Assembly: GCF_018691265.1 (NCBI RefSeq)
Contig: NW_024881313.1
Coordinates: 6,105,501 to 6,169,500, forward strand
Direction: 5' to 3'
DNA length: 64,000 nt
Source: Tyto alba
Lineage: Eukaryota > Chordata > Aves > Strigiformes > Tytonidae
A program made the position numbers and the translations under genes. Of this stretch, positions 1 through 9,159 are shown in pieces. Each line of letters begins with the position of its first letter. Positions within the stretch are counted from its first letter, which is position 1. The notes beneath the pieces are model-generated. The model saw nothing but the letters and a program-made list of their open reading frames with translations, was not told the DNA's origin and ran no database searches.

Positions 1-334
1 CTATTCTTACGAGTTCTAACTTACGTAATAGTCCACATAAAGTGTTCTAATTCAACACCTCCAGTTAGCAAGACCTAACAGCACCATTCTGACAGTCTCA
101 CTGTGATACAAAACTGTCTCAAAATAGCTTTGGTGGCTTTACGGAGAAATAATATGATGTGGACAAACAAGGCCTAACCTTATGTCTTGCCTATAAAAAA
201 GAACTTTACTAGGAGCCAGAAGCTCAAGTTTTGAACAGTTAAAAAGAAACAAAGCAGAACAATAGCAGAAACTTGGAATCAGGCATGAAGCATTCACTTC
301 CCTTGGAAATTTCAAATTACTTATGACAATACAC

Positions 335-430
335 CTTGAGACTTTCCACTTTATTAGGAGTCCAGCTGCTGAACAGTCCACCTTTCTCTTTTCCATTTCC
401 TGTTCATTAGCACCAGTGAAGTACTTCCTT
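335..430 (-). other. Candidate internal exon, unrecognised
   Basis: On the minus strand an acceptor-like sequence (GGAGTCTTCAG) precedes a 96-nt segment followed by a donor-like AAG|GTGTAT. Only one of the three frames is open throughout. It encodes 31 full codons beginning RKYFTGANEQEMEK and ending LLIKWKVS. The composition (charged stretch followed by a hydrophobic one) is protein-like, but I do not recognise it. The segment starts in phase 2 and ends in phase 2, so it cannot follow the 1955-2005 segment directly. It could equally be a chance open stretch between cryptic splice sites. Confidence 0.22.
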
Positions 431-904
431 CTGAAGACTCCTGTTGAACAGCTTTACTGTTGCTACCTACAGCCTTCCTGAACTGCAATAGCATGGAATC
501 TGACCTAAGACCGAGAACTATATGGTAAATTTAGTAAGAACTGTGCATTTCATTCTGCTGCTGTTTAGTTAGTATGTGCTGTTTGCAGAGTTATTTGCCA
601 AGACTTGTCAGTTAAATGCGTACGCTTCCATTCATAGCTAATAAATTCCATTCAACAGTAAACTTTCATGCTTCCAGGCGATAGCACAAGAAGTCCAGGC
701 AAACAGAGTGCAGCGACTTCCCTGAGCAGGACTACTAGATGGGAGATTCAGTTTTTGATCCAATTACTAAATCAAGTTTTCTAAATGTATCGAGTTTTGG
801 CTACAGTTGATTTATTTTTTTTAATGTACTTAGCTACTTAATTGTTAAGTAGCACGGGTTTATTTATCACTGTCCACAGCTAAGCAAGCAGGCACCATAG
901 GAGA

Positions 905-1035
905 AGAGCTGGCTGCGGTCTCCCCCGCGGAGCAGCCGCGCCGGCCGCCGGCTGAGATGCCACGCGTGACCACCAGAGGGAGCGCTGGGGCTACGTTTCT
1001 GTTGAGAACCAGGAGGGGCTCTGCCTCACGCCTTC
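905..1035. promoter_or_regulatory. Small CpG-dense patch in AT-rich DNA
   Basis: About 130 bases of GC-rich sequence with roughly ten CpGs (CCGCGG, GCCGCGCCGGCCGCCGG, CACGCG, AGCGCT) lie inside an AT-rich, CpG-poor flank. The patch contains a good CTCF-like motif at 970-985. It could be an intragenic regulatory site, a minor promoter, or a GC-rich insertion whose source I cannot identify. A minus-strand frame reads through it (860-1105), but nothing in that protein is recognisable. Confidence 0.45.
970..985 (+). promoter_or_regulatory. CTCF-like binding motif
   Basis: CCACCAGAGGGAGCGC matches the vertebrate CTCF core (CCASYAGRKGGCRS) with a single mismatch. The surrounding CpG-rich context adds plausibility. 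Occupancy cannot be judged from sequence. Confidence 0.5.
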
Positions 1036-1954
1036 CACCTCGACACTCGGAACTTGAGAATAATAAAGTAAAAAACACCTTTCTACACTTTTTAACAACA
1101 CCCAAAGCCTCCTAACCTTCTCATCAGTGCACACACCTCCAGTTACTCTCCCACCCCAATAGCACGATTTCTAACAGTGTCTTGGTCCCCAAGACCTACA
1201 TCTTGGGAGCTGGGGGCGGGGATGGAGGGGACACATGAGACAGATAGATGGATTTTTTCCTACCTATGTGTCAAGCTTAAGAGGCAATTCAACTGCCAAT
1301 TCTTCAGTGCTCTCCTACTGCTCTCCTAACGTTTCTCTTAGTGTAGTTACTGCCTGTCCTCAAAACTGCCCAAACACTTCTCCCTTCTAGCAGTGGGAAG
1401 ACAAGTTGGACATGATCCCTGCAGGCAGCAGCAGAAGGATGAGGGTTCTCAACCAAGAGAGCGACTCAAGCACAGTCATTACGTCTGTGTGGCCAGCTAA
1501 TGTTATGCAAGTGCTGTTTAAAACACAGTAACACTGGTTACCAGTTTATCTGACTTCCCATTTCATCACTCTTGAGCCAAGACACCTGTGAGATCATCAC
1601 AGAGCAAATGATGGACGACAACTCACACAACAGGTTCATGCCAAGGTTAAATTTCATCTATGCAGCAAATGGACCACCCTGGAGAAAGCTATGAAAGAAA
1701 GAAACACAAATCACAGAGGAAGCACAAGTATCACTAGTGTTTCACTTCAACATTGCTTTAAGTATCACACATAGGAACATACGCAAAGAGTTTTTCCTCA
1801 GAGGCAAGATCCCATATAATAGATGCCAGTTACATCAAGCAACGTGCTTCTGGAAGTTGCTCCAATATTACACAGATTAAATCTATATAAAAGAGCTTCA
1901 CTGATCATAAGTGACCAAACCAAGCACTGCTCATCCCATTTTGCTACTGCTTAC

Positions 1955-2005
1955 CAAATCTAGTGTAAGCAGCAAAACTACGAGTAGTAGATCTCGGAAG
2001 AGCAA
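1955..2005 (-). other. Candidate short internal exon, unrecognised
   Basis: A 51-nt minus-strand segment lies between an acceptor (TATTCAG) and a strong donor (TTTG|GTAAGC). Read in the phase left by the 2110-2174 segment, it is open and encodes ALPRSTTRSFAAYTRF. The implied intron between the two would be only 104 nt, short but tolerable for a bird. An alternative acceptor about 7 nt upstream gives another open frame, so the call is not unique. I recognise no protein family. Confidence 0.22.
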
Positions 2006-2109
2006 CTGAATATCTGTATGATTTGCATTCAGAAGACTGCCTGAGAGTCATACGCTCTATAAACATTAAGTTTCACTTAACAATTTCACCCTGCCTGCAC
2101 GTTCTTTAC

Positions 2110-2174
2110 CAATGAATGCATAAGCTGAACTTTCAATTGTTAATGACATCTCCTTCTCCTGTACTTCTCGTGAT
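2110..2174 (-). other. Candidate short internal exon, unrecognised
   Basis: A 65-nt minus-strand segment is preceded by a pyrimidine-rich acceptor (GCATTTTTCAG) and followed by donor G|GTAAAG. One frame is open and encodes SREVQEKEMSLTIESSAYAFI; the other two contain stops. The phase at its end is compatible with the 1955-2005 segment. The phase at its start does not fit the end of the 3409-3541 segment, so at least one further exon would be needed between them, or one of the calls is wrong. Confidence 0.25.
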
Positions 2175-3408
2175 CTGAAAAATGCAAGTGAAGCTGTAAG
2201 AAGCAGCATGACTATGGTAAACTTAGTATCATTCAAGCAATCTCTGTTCAGCAACACTGTGCTTTACTACAGCACAACAGTTCACAACACAGTAAGCCAG
2301 AATTGCTTGGGATGGTGAATTAAACTTTTCACTCATTTCATTCACTAGACTGCAGTTTGCCTTCCCAGTTTCAAAACTTCTGCTGGATAAGCAGTTTCAT
2401 CTTGCCAAAAAGACTTCTGTAAACTTCAACAGTGGATCAGGAAAGGCATGGGGTGGAATTTTAATAAGAAGATATGTAAAGGCTGACTTACCAACTGGCC
2501 CACTGACTTGTTAAAAAAATAAATCAATGTCACATAAAATGTTGTTGAAATGTTTTACATACAAAACCTCTTACATGATAGCTGCATGCATATCTCTGAA
2601 CGTAACATTGGTAACTAACGAACAAACATGGAATTAAACATTTTTGGTTTTAACGTATCAAGGAATGTAATAAGAGTCATAATGGCTGACATTTTTTTTT
2701 CATTCCCCTATGGATTTACTTGAGTGCTTCCTTACATTGTGTTATTAGTCTTAACAAAAAGCTTTACCCTACCTTTTTACCCTCAGTCTTTTTACCCTAT
2801 TTATGCTCAAACTACTTCCCTCCATTCTGTGTTTAGATACTGAAAATGGTATCGCTTCCAGCTGGTGTAGATCAGGCTTTAATTAGAAAACTAAAACCAA
2901 ACTATTTGAGTAACCACTCTTACTACACAAATAATATTTGAATACCAACACTATTTCAGCAAAAGAGGCTTAAATGAATTATCAAAATATAATTTTAAGC
3001 GGGTTTTCTTACCTCCTAGTTTTCATTATTTCAACAGAATCTTGACAAAAATGTTTGAAGGCTTAAACTCATTTGAAATCAACAGTTGTGTCTCCACCTA
3101 CTGGAAAAGTGAATTTAACTGAAACAGTAATCTGATCCTTTGAGATTTGGGTAAGCAGAAGCTCTAAGAGCAAAGCTTCTGTGTAAAATGCAAAAAATTG
3201 GTTTCCTCACCCCTCCCTGAGAAAAAAAAAAAAAAGCTCACAGAAACCACTGACATTCCCTGCAGTCAGTATGGATTTCACAAGGTTCCTACTCTCAGTT
3301 GCTTGTCAGAATGCAAAACTAGTTAATCCTCTTAAAATAACATAGCAAGCTAATTTCTTAAATGACATTTTAGATTTACTGACAATAAATGTTATCTAAT
3401 TTCAGTAC

Positions 3409-3541
3409 CTTGCTAATTTCCACCATGCTTTCATGAGATCTGGACACTAACATTAGAACATTAGATGTGTAAAACCCACAGAATGGTTGCCAGTATGAAG
3501 CATTCTCAATATGTAACACCTTATTTTTCAAGCCAGAGACC
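3409..3541 (-). other. Candidate internal exon, unrecognised
   Basis: A 133-nt minus-strand segment has a good acceptor (AATTATTTTCAG) and a donor (CAAG|GTACTG). A single frame is open over 44 codons, starting VSGLKNKVLHIENASYW and ending HESMVEISK. The other two frames stop within the first ten codons. Mixed hydrophobic and polar composition with Trp, Cys and Tyr is compatible with a real globular protein, but I cannot assign a family. One open frame over 133 nt is not rare by chance. Confidence 0.28.
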
Positions 3542-4433
3542 CTGAAAATAATTAAACATGAGGTAAAAGTAGAGAACATCCCACTTTCAAATTTTTATTA
3601 TTTAATACAGGTTTTGAAATTACTTATCATCATTTAAAGACTCCAATTAACCCAAAATAGGAATGTCAATGTTTTTATTTGAAAAAACACCTCTCCTAAC
3701 TGCTCCTTTTCTCTTTGTCTCCATTATTCTTGTTAGAATGACATCAGCCGTAGCTAAATAAATTCAGGCTTGCTTTATTCTAAAAAACAAAATTTTTAAG
3801 CCACAGGATAGCACATTAACATCACGATGCTTTGTTTATCCCACTGCAAAAGTCTACAGTTTTGCTGTTGTCTGGAGATCCAACTGCAGATAGTTACAAT
3901 GACCATGGAATCAGACAATACCTTAACTTAAAAATTATTTTAACTCCTCACCCCAAAACCTGAACCATTATTCTGACATTTTGTTGAACTCAGATTAGAA
4001 AGATTTTAGCCACAACCATACTGAGCTAGTCAGTAACACCTACTGGTCCAGCTATTTGGCACTGTCTTCTAGCTAGCACACACTTAAATAAAATCTTAGA
4101 TCAGTTTTAAGCTCTGAAACAATCATCATCTGCTATTTATCCTAGGATAAAAAACTGACACCTTCCTGTCAATGGAAACAAACCATTACATTCCTCTAAT
4201 AATATCTGTGAGTGGCACATCCATACTTCAGCCTGCCTCTCACATGTCAGCCTGAACTAAACTCACATTTCCCAGAACCATTTATGAGCTTCTTCTACTG
4301 TGGAGCACTGTAAAACCACTTTCTCCTCTCACAGACTCACTCTTAACCCTGCCATCATATTCTGCTTCGTATTTCCACACAAATAACTCCAGTAGTGTCT
4401 GTGCCACTTCAGTTGCAGGGCATTTCTAAAAAG

Positions 4434-4435
<2 letters not shown>

Positions 4436-4461
<26 letters not shown>
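4436..4461. repeat. Poly-T run (26 nt)
   Basis: Uninterrupted T26 on the + strand. It could be the poly-A tail of a minus-strand retroposed sequence, but no recognisable body lies beside it. Confidence 0.9.
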
Positions 4462-4464
<3 letters not shown>

Positions 4465-4671
4465 CACATGTGGGAGGCCAAACCCATTCCAGTTTGCCTC
4501 AGCACTGAATTTACAGAACATACACTGTGCACTTCCTACTTTAGTGGACAATAACTTGTTTGGCTTGTTAAGAAGAGCTAGGAAGAGTTTCTCCCTACAC
4601 CTTAACTTCTCCATTGGCTCTCTTTTCCTCAAAAAAAAACAAACACGAATATCTCATTCAAAGCCAGTTCA

Positions 4672-4694
4672 AAAACCAAACCAAACCAAACCAA
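4672..4694. repeat. CCAAA pentamer microsatellite
   Basis: Short tandem array of AACCA/CCAAA units, four to five copies, immediately right of an A9 run at 4631-4639. Confidence 0.8.
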
Positions 4695-7579
4695 CAGAAT
4701 AACCCCCACAAACCAAAACCAAGAGAGAGAAAGTATAAGCAGCAAAAAGCAAATTCAGGCGTCTGTAGTGTTAACCCATCAGTCCATCCTGTGGTACTCC
4801 TCCTGCAGCAAATAGTTTCCTCATCTAGTAGCGTGATCACTACTTCAGTCAATCTCCTCAAACCAAGATGAGTCAATTTTCACCCAGTTATACCTTAAAC
4901 ACAGAACACCACACGGCATTTTATTTAAACCTGTGTTTTTTAGCCTTTCAAATCTTAGGGCAATATAATTCATTCCACATCTGGATGGATACTGCAACAC
5001 CTAAAGTACTGCTACAAGCATTATCACAATCCCAAGTGTATACCTGTTTCTTAAGTAAAAATAAATTCCTCCCCCTTTTCTGCAGCATAAGAAAAGGTTC
5101 ATTGATCTGCAGATCAGTGTCCTGCACAGAGGATCAAAGGGCACTCACAAGACCCTGGGACAGTCACATCAAGTCAGAACTTTAAATCACTTATAAATAT
5201 AGCAGAAAGCATGGTTTTAAAGCAGGACACTAAACTTTTATAAAATGCATTCAAACTCTATGTAATTTCTACAAATAAATACATTTAGAAAACCAGAATT
5301 ATTAAAGGACTGAGTAGTGACTGTTTGAGGAAACTCATGTTAAAAGACTCTTTTGCCTGTCATTGCAGTACTCTAACATCTTCCCCAGTTCACTGACCTT
5401 TGTTTCTACACATAGAAATACCCAACACAAGGACCTAATACCAAGCTGGAGCTTGATTCTGACTGAAGCAGCTGAGTGTTGAGTACAATGCTCAGATCAC
5501 ATCCTTAACAGCTCAAGATAAATCTTGCCAAATTATTTGGTAGTTTATTTGGTTTTCCTGCTTTTACTGTAGTTAAACATCAACTAAAAATGCCAAAAGT
5601 AGTGTTATATTGCTTAGATTTCTGTACCTTTCTGTCTCCCTGAGATTTGCATACACAGTAATTCAGAAAAAAAGATCAGAATAAAATTATGCGCTTTAAA
5701 TAAGAAACATCCTAAAAGTCAGGGTTCTTGCAGACATTCATGCTATTAGCCTTCGTTAAGACTCATTCATATTAGCCAGGCATGTTTTCACTACTTCCTT
5801 TCTTATTTTTATTTTATTAAAAAAAAATAAAAACAAAAAACCACAAACCAACATGTGATTAAGCCATGATTTAAGTTAATGGCTTCCATTATTTGTTTAA
5901 AGAAAAAAAAAAAAAAAACAAACAAGAGGTAGTTTGAGAAAGGTCCGACTGCACATATGTTGCAACAGCTTTTCAATCATTTGAAAGACTTCTGGTATGC
6001 ACAGTTAGCTCACTAATATAACAGCAGAACAGACACCATTCCACATAGCTGGTACAGTATATTTGTCAATAATTTCCATATTAAGTAGTTCTTGACAAGA
6101 CAGGCTGAAATAGAAATGATCTGTAGGAACTGAAATGAATGCAAGCACCCAGAATTCAAAGCTGAATATACACACTTTTGGTTAGATGATGAAGGTTCCA
6201 TAAAAAAAAAATTTAAAAAAAAAATTAAAAAAATCAAAAACCCCAACAACAACAAGAGTAGTAAAATGTCTCATCTAGAAAAAACGAGGAAATAGAAAAC
6301 TAACAATGGTACCAGCATTACGACACCATGCCTCAGTACTGCAGATTTTTCACAGCAACACGGATCTCAGGTAATCTATACAGTGTAATACTTCAAGAAC
6401 AAAATAAAGAGAACAAGATCATCAATTCCAAACATTTCAAGAAAGGAAAGAGAAAATTAAAGATTTCTCTGGAGAGTCCTTTAGAAATCACATTACAATG
6501 AGCTCAAACTAGACTCCAATTTTCAGCACTTTATTTAAAAGAGAATTTTCTCCATGGCATTTTCAAGAATTTTGTGACAGATGTTGCATGGTCCAGTCAC
6601 ATGGCAAAGTGCTAAAAGCCAACCACCTCAGCAGAAATAAAAGGAAACATCAGGATGCTAGTGTCAACTCAACCAGTTTAACAGACACTATCTGTTCAGA
6701 AGCAGCATGCTAAAATTTGTTCAAAGCCTCCTCTAATCTGACATCTATTTATAGCTGCTCAGCCTCCCTACAATTTCTCACAGACCCTCCTCATCTCAAA
6801 ACCAAGTCAGGGAAGTTTAATGGATATAATCCTGGGCCTTGTGCTGCAAGATGATCAGAAGATCTGCAACTCTCCTCCATGTGCAGGAAGACCCAGAGAA
6901 ATGAAAAGGTTATGGTCTCAACTACACAGGAGCCAAATACAGGGGATAAACCTTATCTCTCCTCTTTAGGAACAAACTAATGTTTCCTCTGCCAGCACGT
7001 TGATGGTAGCAAACCACATAAGCATCAGAGCCTAAGCAAAAGATACCTGCCTCCTTCCTCCTCACCACGGAGCAGTAGCCTAAACCAACTGCCTTGAAAG
7101 CCAAGACTGAAGCTACCCAAATCAGCTTTCACCCCTAGGAGGCTATTGGCTATTTTTCAGTGCACTTTGTAGTTAACGTGATACATCCATCACCCAGCCA
7201 TGCATGTCTTTATAAAGCACTGATCCAGATAGGCTCCCCTTCACCAGCAGCTCCACCAACAGCTGTAACATCATGGAAAAGGTGCAGATATTTTCCTGCA
7301 TACAGAGCACAACACCACGGGCTGAACTCTGCCACAAGCTTTGTACATCCTTGGTGCCTCTCCTACCACCTACATTCACTTGCCTGTATTACTAGTACAG
7401 AGAGACCAAGGAGATGACAGCACTACTGCAAACTCCTGCCCACCCGATTACAACCACATTTTTCTCCCCTTTCCCCAGTCAGAGGCAGACGGAAGGGGAG
7501 GGATGACTTCCTCGGGAGGAAAATAGGGAAAGGCCGGGGCAGAGATCAAGAGAGGAGGAATCATCCCAAAGGGAGCGCA

Positions 7580-7872
7580 GATAATCTCTGAGAGGCGAGG
7601 CTGCGGAGAGGCATAACCGAGGAGGGAGGGACAGGGACAGAGAACCGGGGGGATAATCCGGCAGAGAAGGGGGAGGATAATCTCCTCGGAGGAGGGGGAG
7701 GCGGAGGATCCCGAGGAGGGAGGGGCGGGAAATCTGATAATCTCCAGGAGGAGAGAAAATACCGGGAAGGGGGTGGGGGAAGGAGGGTGGGCGGGTAGAT
7801 AATCCGGAGCGGCAGATGAAGAGCGAGTCTCCCGGGGACGCATCCGGAGGCGGGAGGAGGAGGGTTAATCCT
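7580..7872 (+). repeat. Series of six GATAATC/TAATCC motifs in a purine-rich tract
   Basis: TAATC followed by C or T occurs on the + strand at 7582, 7654, 7678, 7738, 7800 and 7866. Four of the five intervals fall between 60 and 72 bases and one is 24. Five of the six copies are preceded by GA, giving GATAATC. The sequence between them is GGAGG-rich. This may be a degraded 60-70 bp minisatellite or an array of K50-class homeodomain sites (OTX, PITX, GSC recognise TAATCC). No coding role is evident: in minus frames it gives repeated DY(L/P)P or EII-type peptides of low complexity. Confidence 0.6.
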
Positions 7873-7954
7873 CGCTCTGGGGGGTAAAAATCCCTCTTCC
7901 CCGACCCCGGCTCTGCCATGTTCGCTGCCCTGCAGGCCCGCCTGGCACCGGTAC

Positions 7955-8213
7955 CTGCGGGCGGCTCTTCCCTCCACTCACGCCACAAGCACACGGGGCG
8001 CCTCAGCTCCGGCCGCCGGGGCAGCGCGCCCCTCTCCGCCCGCCCCCGGGGCAAGGGGCTCGGCCGGGATCGCTGCGGGACCCCGCCTCCCCAACCACCA
8101 TTTCCCCGCCGGCTTGAAGGGAGGGAGGGAGAAGCGGGCGGGCGAGCCCTCCCCCCTTCCCCACCCGCACACGCGACCCTCCTCGCCGGTACCGCAAACT
8201 CACCGGCTGGCAC
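7955..8213 (-). other. Candidate first exon of a leftward transcript
   Basis: A strong donor-like CCGCAG|GTACCG lies on the minus strand with the exon side ending at 7955. Upstream of it the minus strand is G-rich, as expected downstream of a start site near 8570. An open frame from an ATG at 8213 runs through this donor (start MPAGEFAVPARRV, reaching EEPPAG at the splice point), but the protein is unrecognised and the exon may be untranslated. A second ATG in a good context (GCGAACATGGC, base 7920) lies beyond the donor and starts MAEPGSGKRDFYPPERG. It would belong to an unspliced or alternatively started form. The 5' boundary given here is the ATG, not a mapped start site. Confidence 0.3.
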
Positions 8214-8415
8214 CGGCTCCCGCTCCCCGTCCCCTCCTCAGCGGGCGCCGCTCAGCCCCATCTACCGCCCCGGGCGCGCGGAGCCGCCGGCTGGCGGAGG
8301 GAAAGCGCGAGCCGCCGCCGCCGCCGTCCCCGCCGCTCTGCGCCCGCCTCGCCGCGCGCCGCCGGCTCGCCTGTAGCACGCGCTCCTCCTCCCCCGCCCC
8401 CTGCCTCCCCGCCGG

Positions 8416-8448
8416 GCGCGCGCGCGCGCGGGAGCGAGCGAGCGAGCG
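8416..8448. repeat. (GC)n tract followed by (GAGC)n
   Basis: An alternating GC run at 8416-8430 is followed directly by about four GAGC tetramers to 8448. Alternating GC of this length can adopt Z-form DNA. It sits about 140 bases left of the strand-bias switch. Confidence 0.8.
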
Positions 8449-8557
8449 GCCTCCCCCGCCTCCCAGAGCAAACGGCCGGGCGCCTGAGGGGGCGCGCGCG
8501 CCTCAGCCTCGCGCGCCCCTCACCCCACCCCGCCCGCCTGCCCGGCGGCGGGCCCCG

Positions 8558-8570
8558 CCCCCCCCCCCCC
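8558..8570. repeat. C13 homopolymer at the strand-bias switch
   Basis: Thirteen consecutive C residues end exactly where the + strand changes from C-rich to G/T-rich. It is a likely polymorphic and hard-to-sequence site. Confidence 0.85.
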
Positions 8571-8573
8571 TCA

Positions 8574-8830
8574 GTGTGCGGGAGTGTGGCTGTGAGTGTG
8601 AGGACGCGTGTGGGAGCGAACACGGGTGTCTGTCCGTGGGAGCGTGCGTGAGGGCAGGGCGCCGCTGTGCGCACCGGGTGGCGCGCGTGGAAGAGAGAGC
8701 GCCTGGGCGTGCCAGGGCGGGAGCTGGTGTGAGGCGGCACGTGCGTGCTGGCGTAAGGAGCAAGTGTGCGAGGGGGAGCGTGCGATGCGCGGCGCCGGCG
8801 CGCGAGAGGCGAGCGTGTGCCCGCGCGGGG
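8574..8830 (+). other. G/T-rich degenerate repeat; possible 5' part of a rightward transcript
   Basis: The + strand here is built from loosely repeated GTGTG(A/G)G and GGGAGCG words. Donor-like sites occur at 8593 (GCT|GTGAGT) and 8753 (GGC|GTAAGG). Several long + frames cross it, but their Arg/Gly/Ala-rich products look like GC-driven artefacts, and I see no downstream exon to splice to. It is reasonable as the untranslated start of a rightward, possibly noncoding, RNA. Confidence 0.3.
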
Positions 8831-8846
8831 GCGTGTGCCCGCCCCC

Positions 8847-8880
8847 CACGCCGCGCCGCGCCACGCCACGCCACGCCGCG
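8847..8880. repeat. Tandem CGCCA/CGCCG pentamers
   Basis: About six consecutive five-base units (CCACG/CCGCG variants) sit near the right end of the CpG island, a short GC-rich microsatellite. Confidence 0.75.
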
Positions 8881-9159
8881 GAGCGCGGGCGCTGCCCGGC
8901 GGGAGGGGGTGTCGGTGTGGGCCGGGGCAGGTTCGGACCCTCCGGGCGCGGCGGGCGCACGGCGGCGCCTCACTCGGTGGTGCCTGTTCAGTCCCCCCTG
9001 GCTGGAAGCGCTGGCAAAGCACAAGTCAAATACTTCAGAGGGGAAGGGGGCGCGGTGGGAATTTTCCCTCATACTGCTAACGTGCAAGACCACGGAGGTG
9101 GAAACAACAGTGAAAAACCGATTTTCCTGCACTTCTGATCACTGTTTACTTTAAACACT

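Larger units (their letters stand above)
1..7440. other. AT-rich flank left of the CpG island; possible introns of a minus-strand gene
   Basis: This block is AT-rich and CpG-poor except for the patch at 905-1035. It is littered with short A or T runs (5894-5909, 6202-6235 and others). Apart from four weak splice-flanked open segments on the minus strand, listed separately, I see no long coding ORF, RNA gene or recognisable transposon. If the CpG island drives a leftward transcript, most of this block would be intron 1 and later introns. Confidence 0.5.
7470..9010. promoter_or_regulatory. CpG island; probable (divergent) promoter
   Basis: About 1.5 kb of very GC-rich sequence with undepleted CpG stands out sharply from AT-rich DNA on both sides. 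It holds several GC boxes (GGGCGGG near 7724 and 7789; CCGCCC and CCCCGCCCC on the other orientation at 8030-8050, 8390-8400 and 8525-8560), a CACGTG E-box at 8738-8743, a (GC)n tract, and no obvious TATA box. Strand bias changes along it: purine- and G-rich on + at 7480-7870, C-rich at 7900-8570, G/T-rich at 8575-8930. The C-to-G switch near 8570 is what transcription diverging from that point would leave. Long ORFs across the island in several frames are low-complexity by-products of the GC content. The gene it serves is not identifiable. Confidence 0.85.

Noticed and set aside
3013..3100. Possible minus-strand exon with a strong donor (GGAG|GTAAGA)
   Set aside because: Every frame has a stop codon before the donor, and the length breaks phase with the neighbouring candidate exons.
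4426..4632. Minus ORF ending in poly-lysine
   Set aside because: The Lys run is the translation of the T26 homopolymer; the rest is random.
7479..9154. Long overlapping ORFs (up to 346 codons) on both strands across the CpG island
   Set aside because: They are low-complexity Arg/Ala/Pro/Gly products in several frames at once, an expected by-product of stop-poor GC-rich DNA. No domain or consistent frame is favoured.
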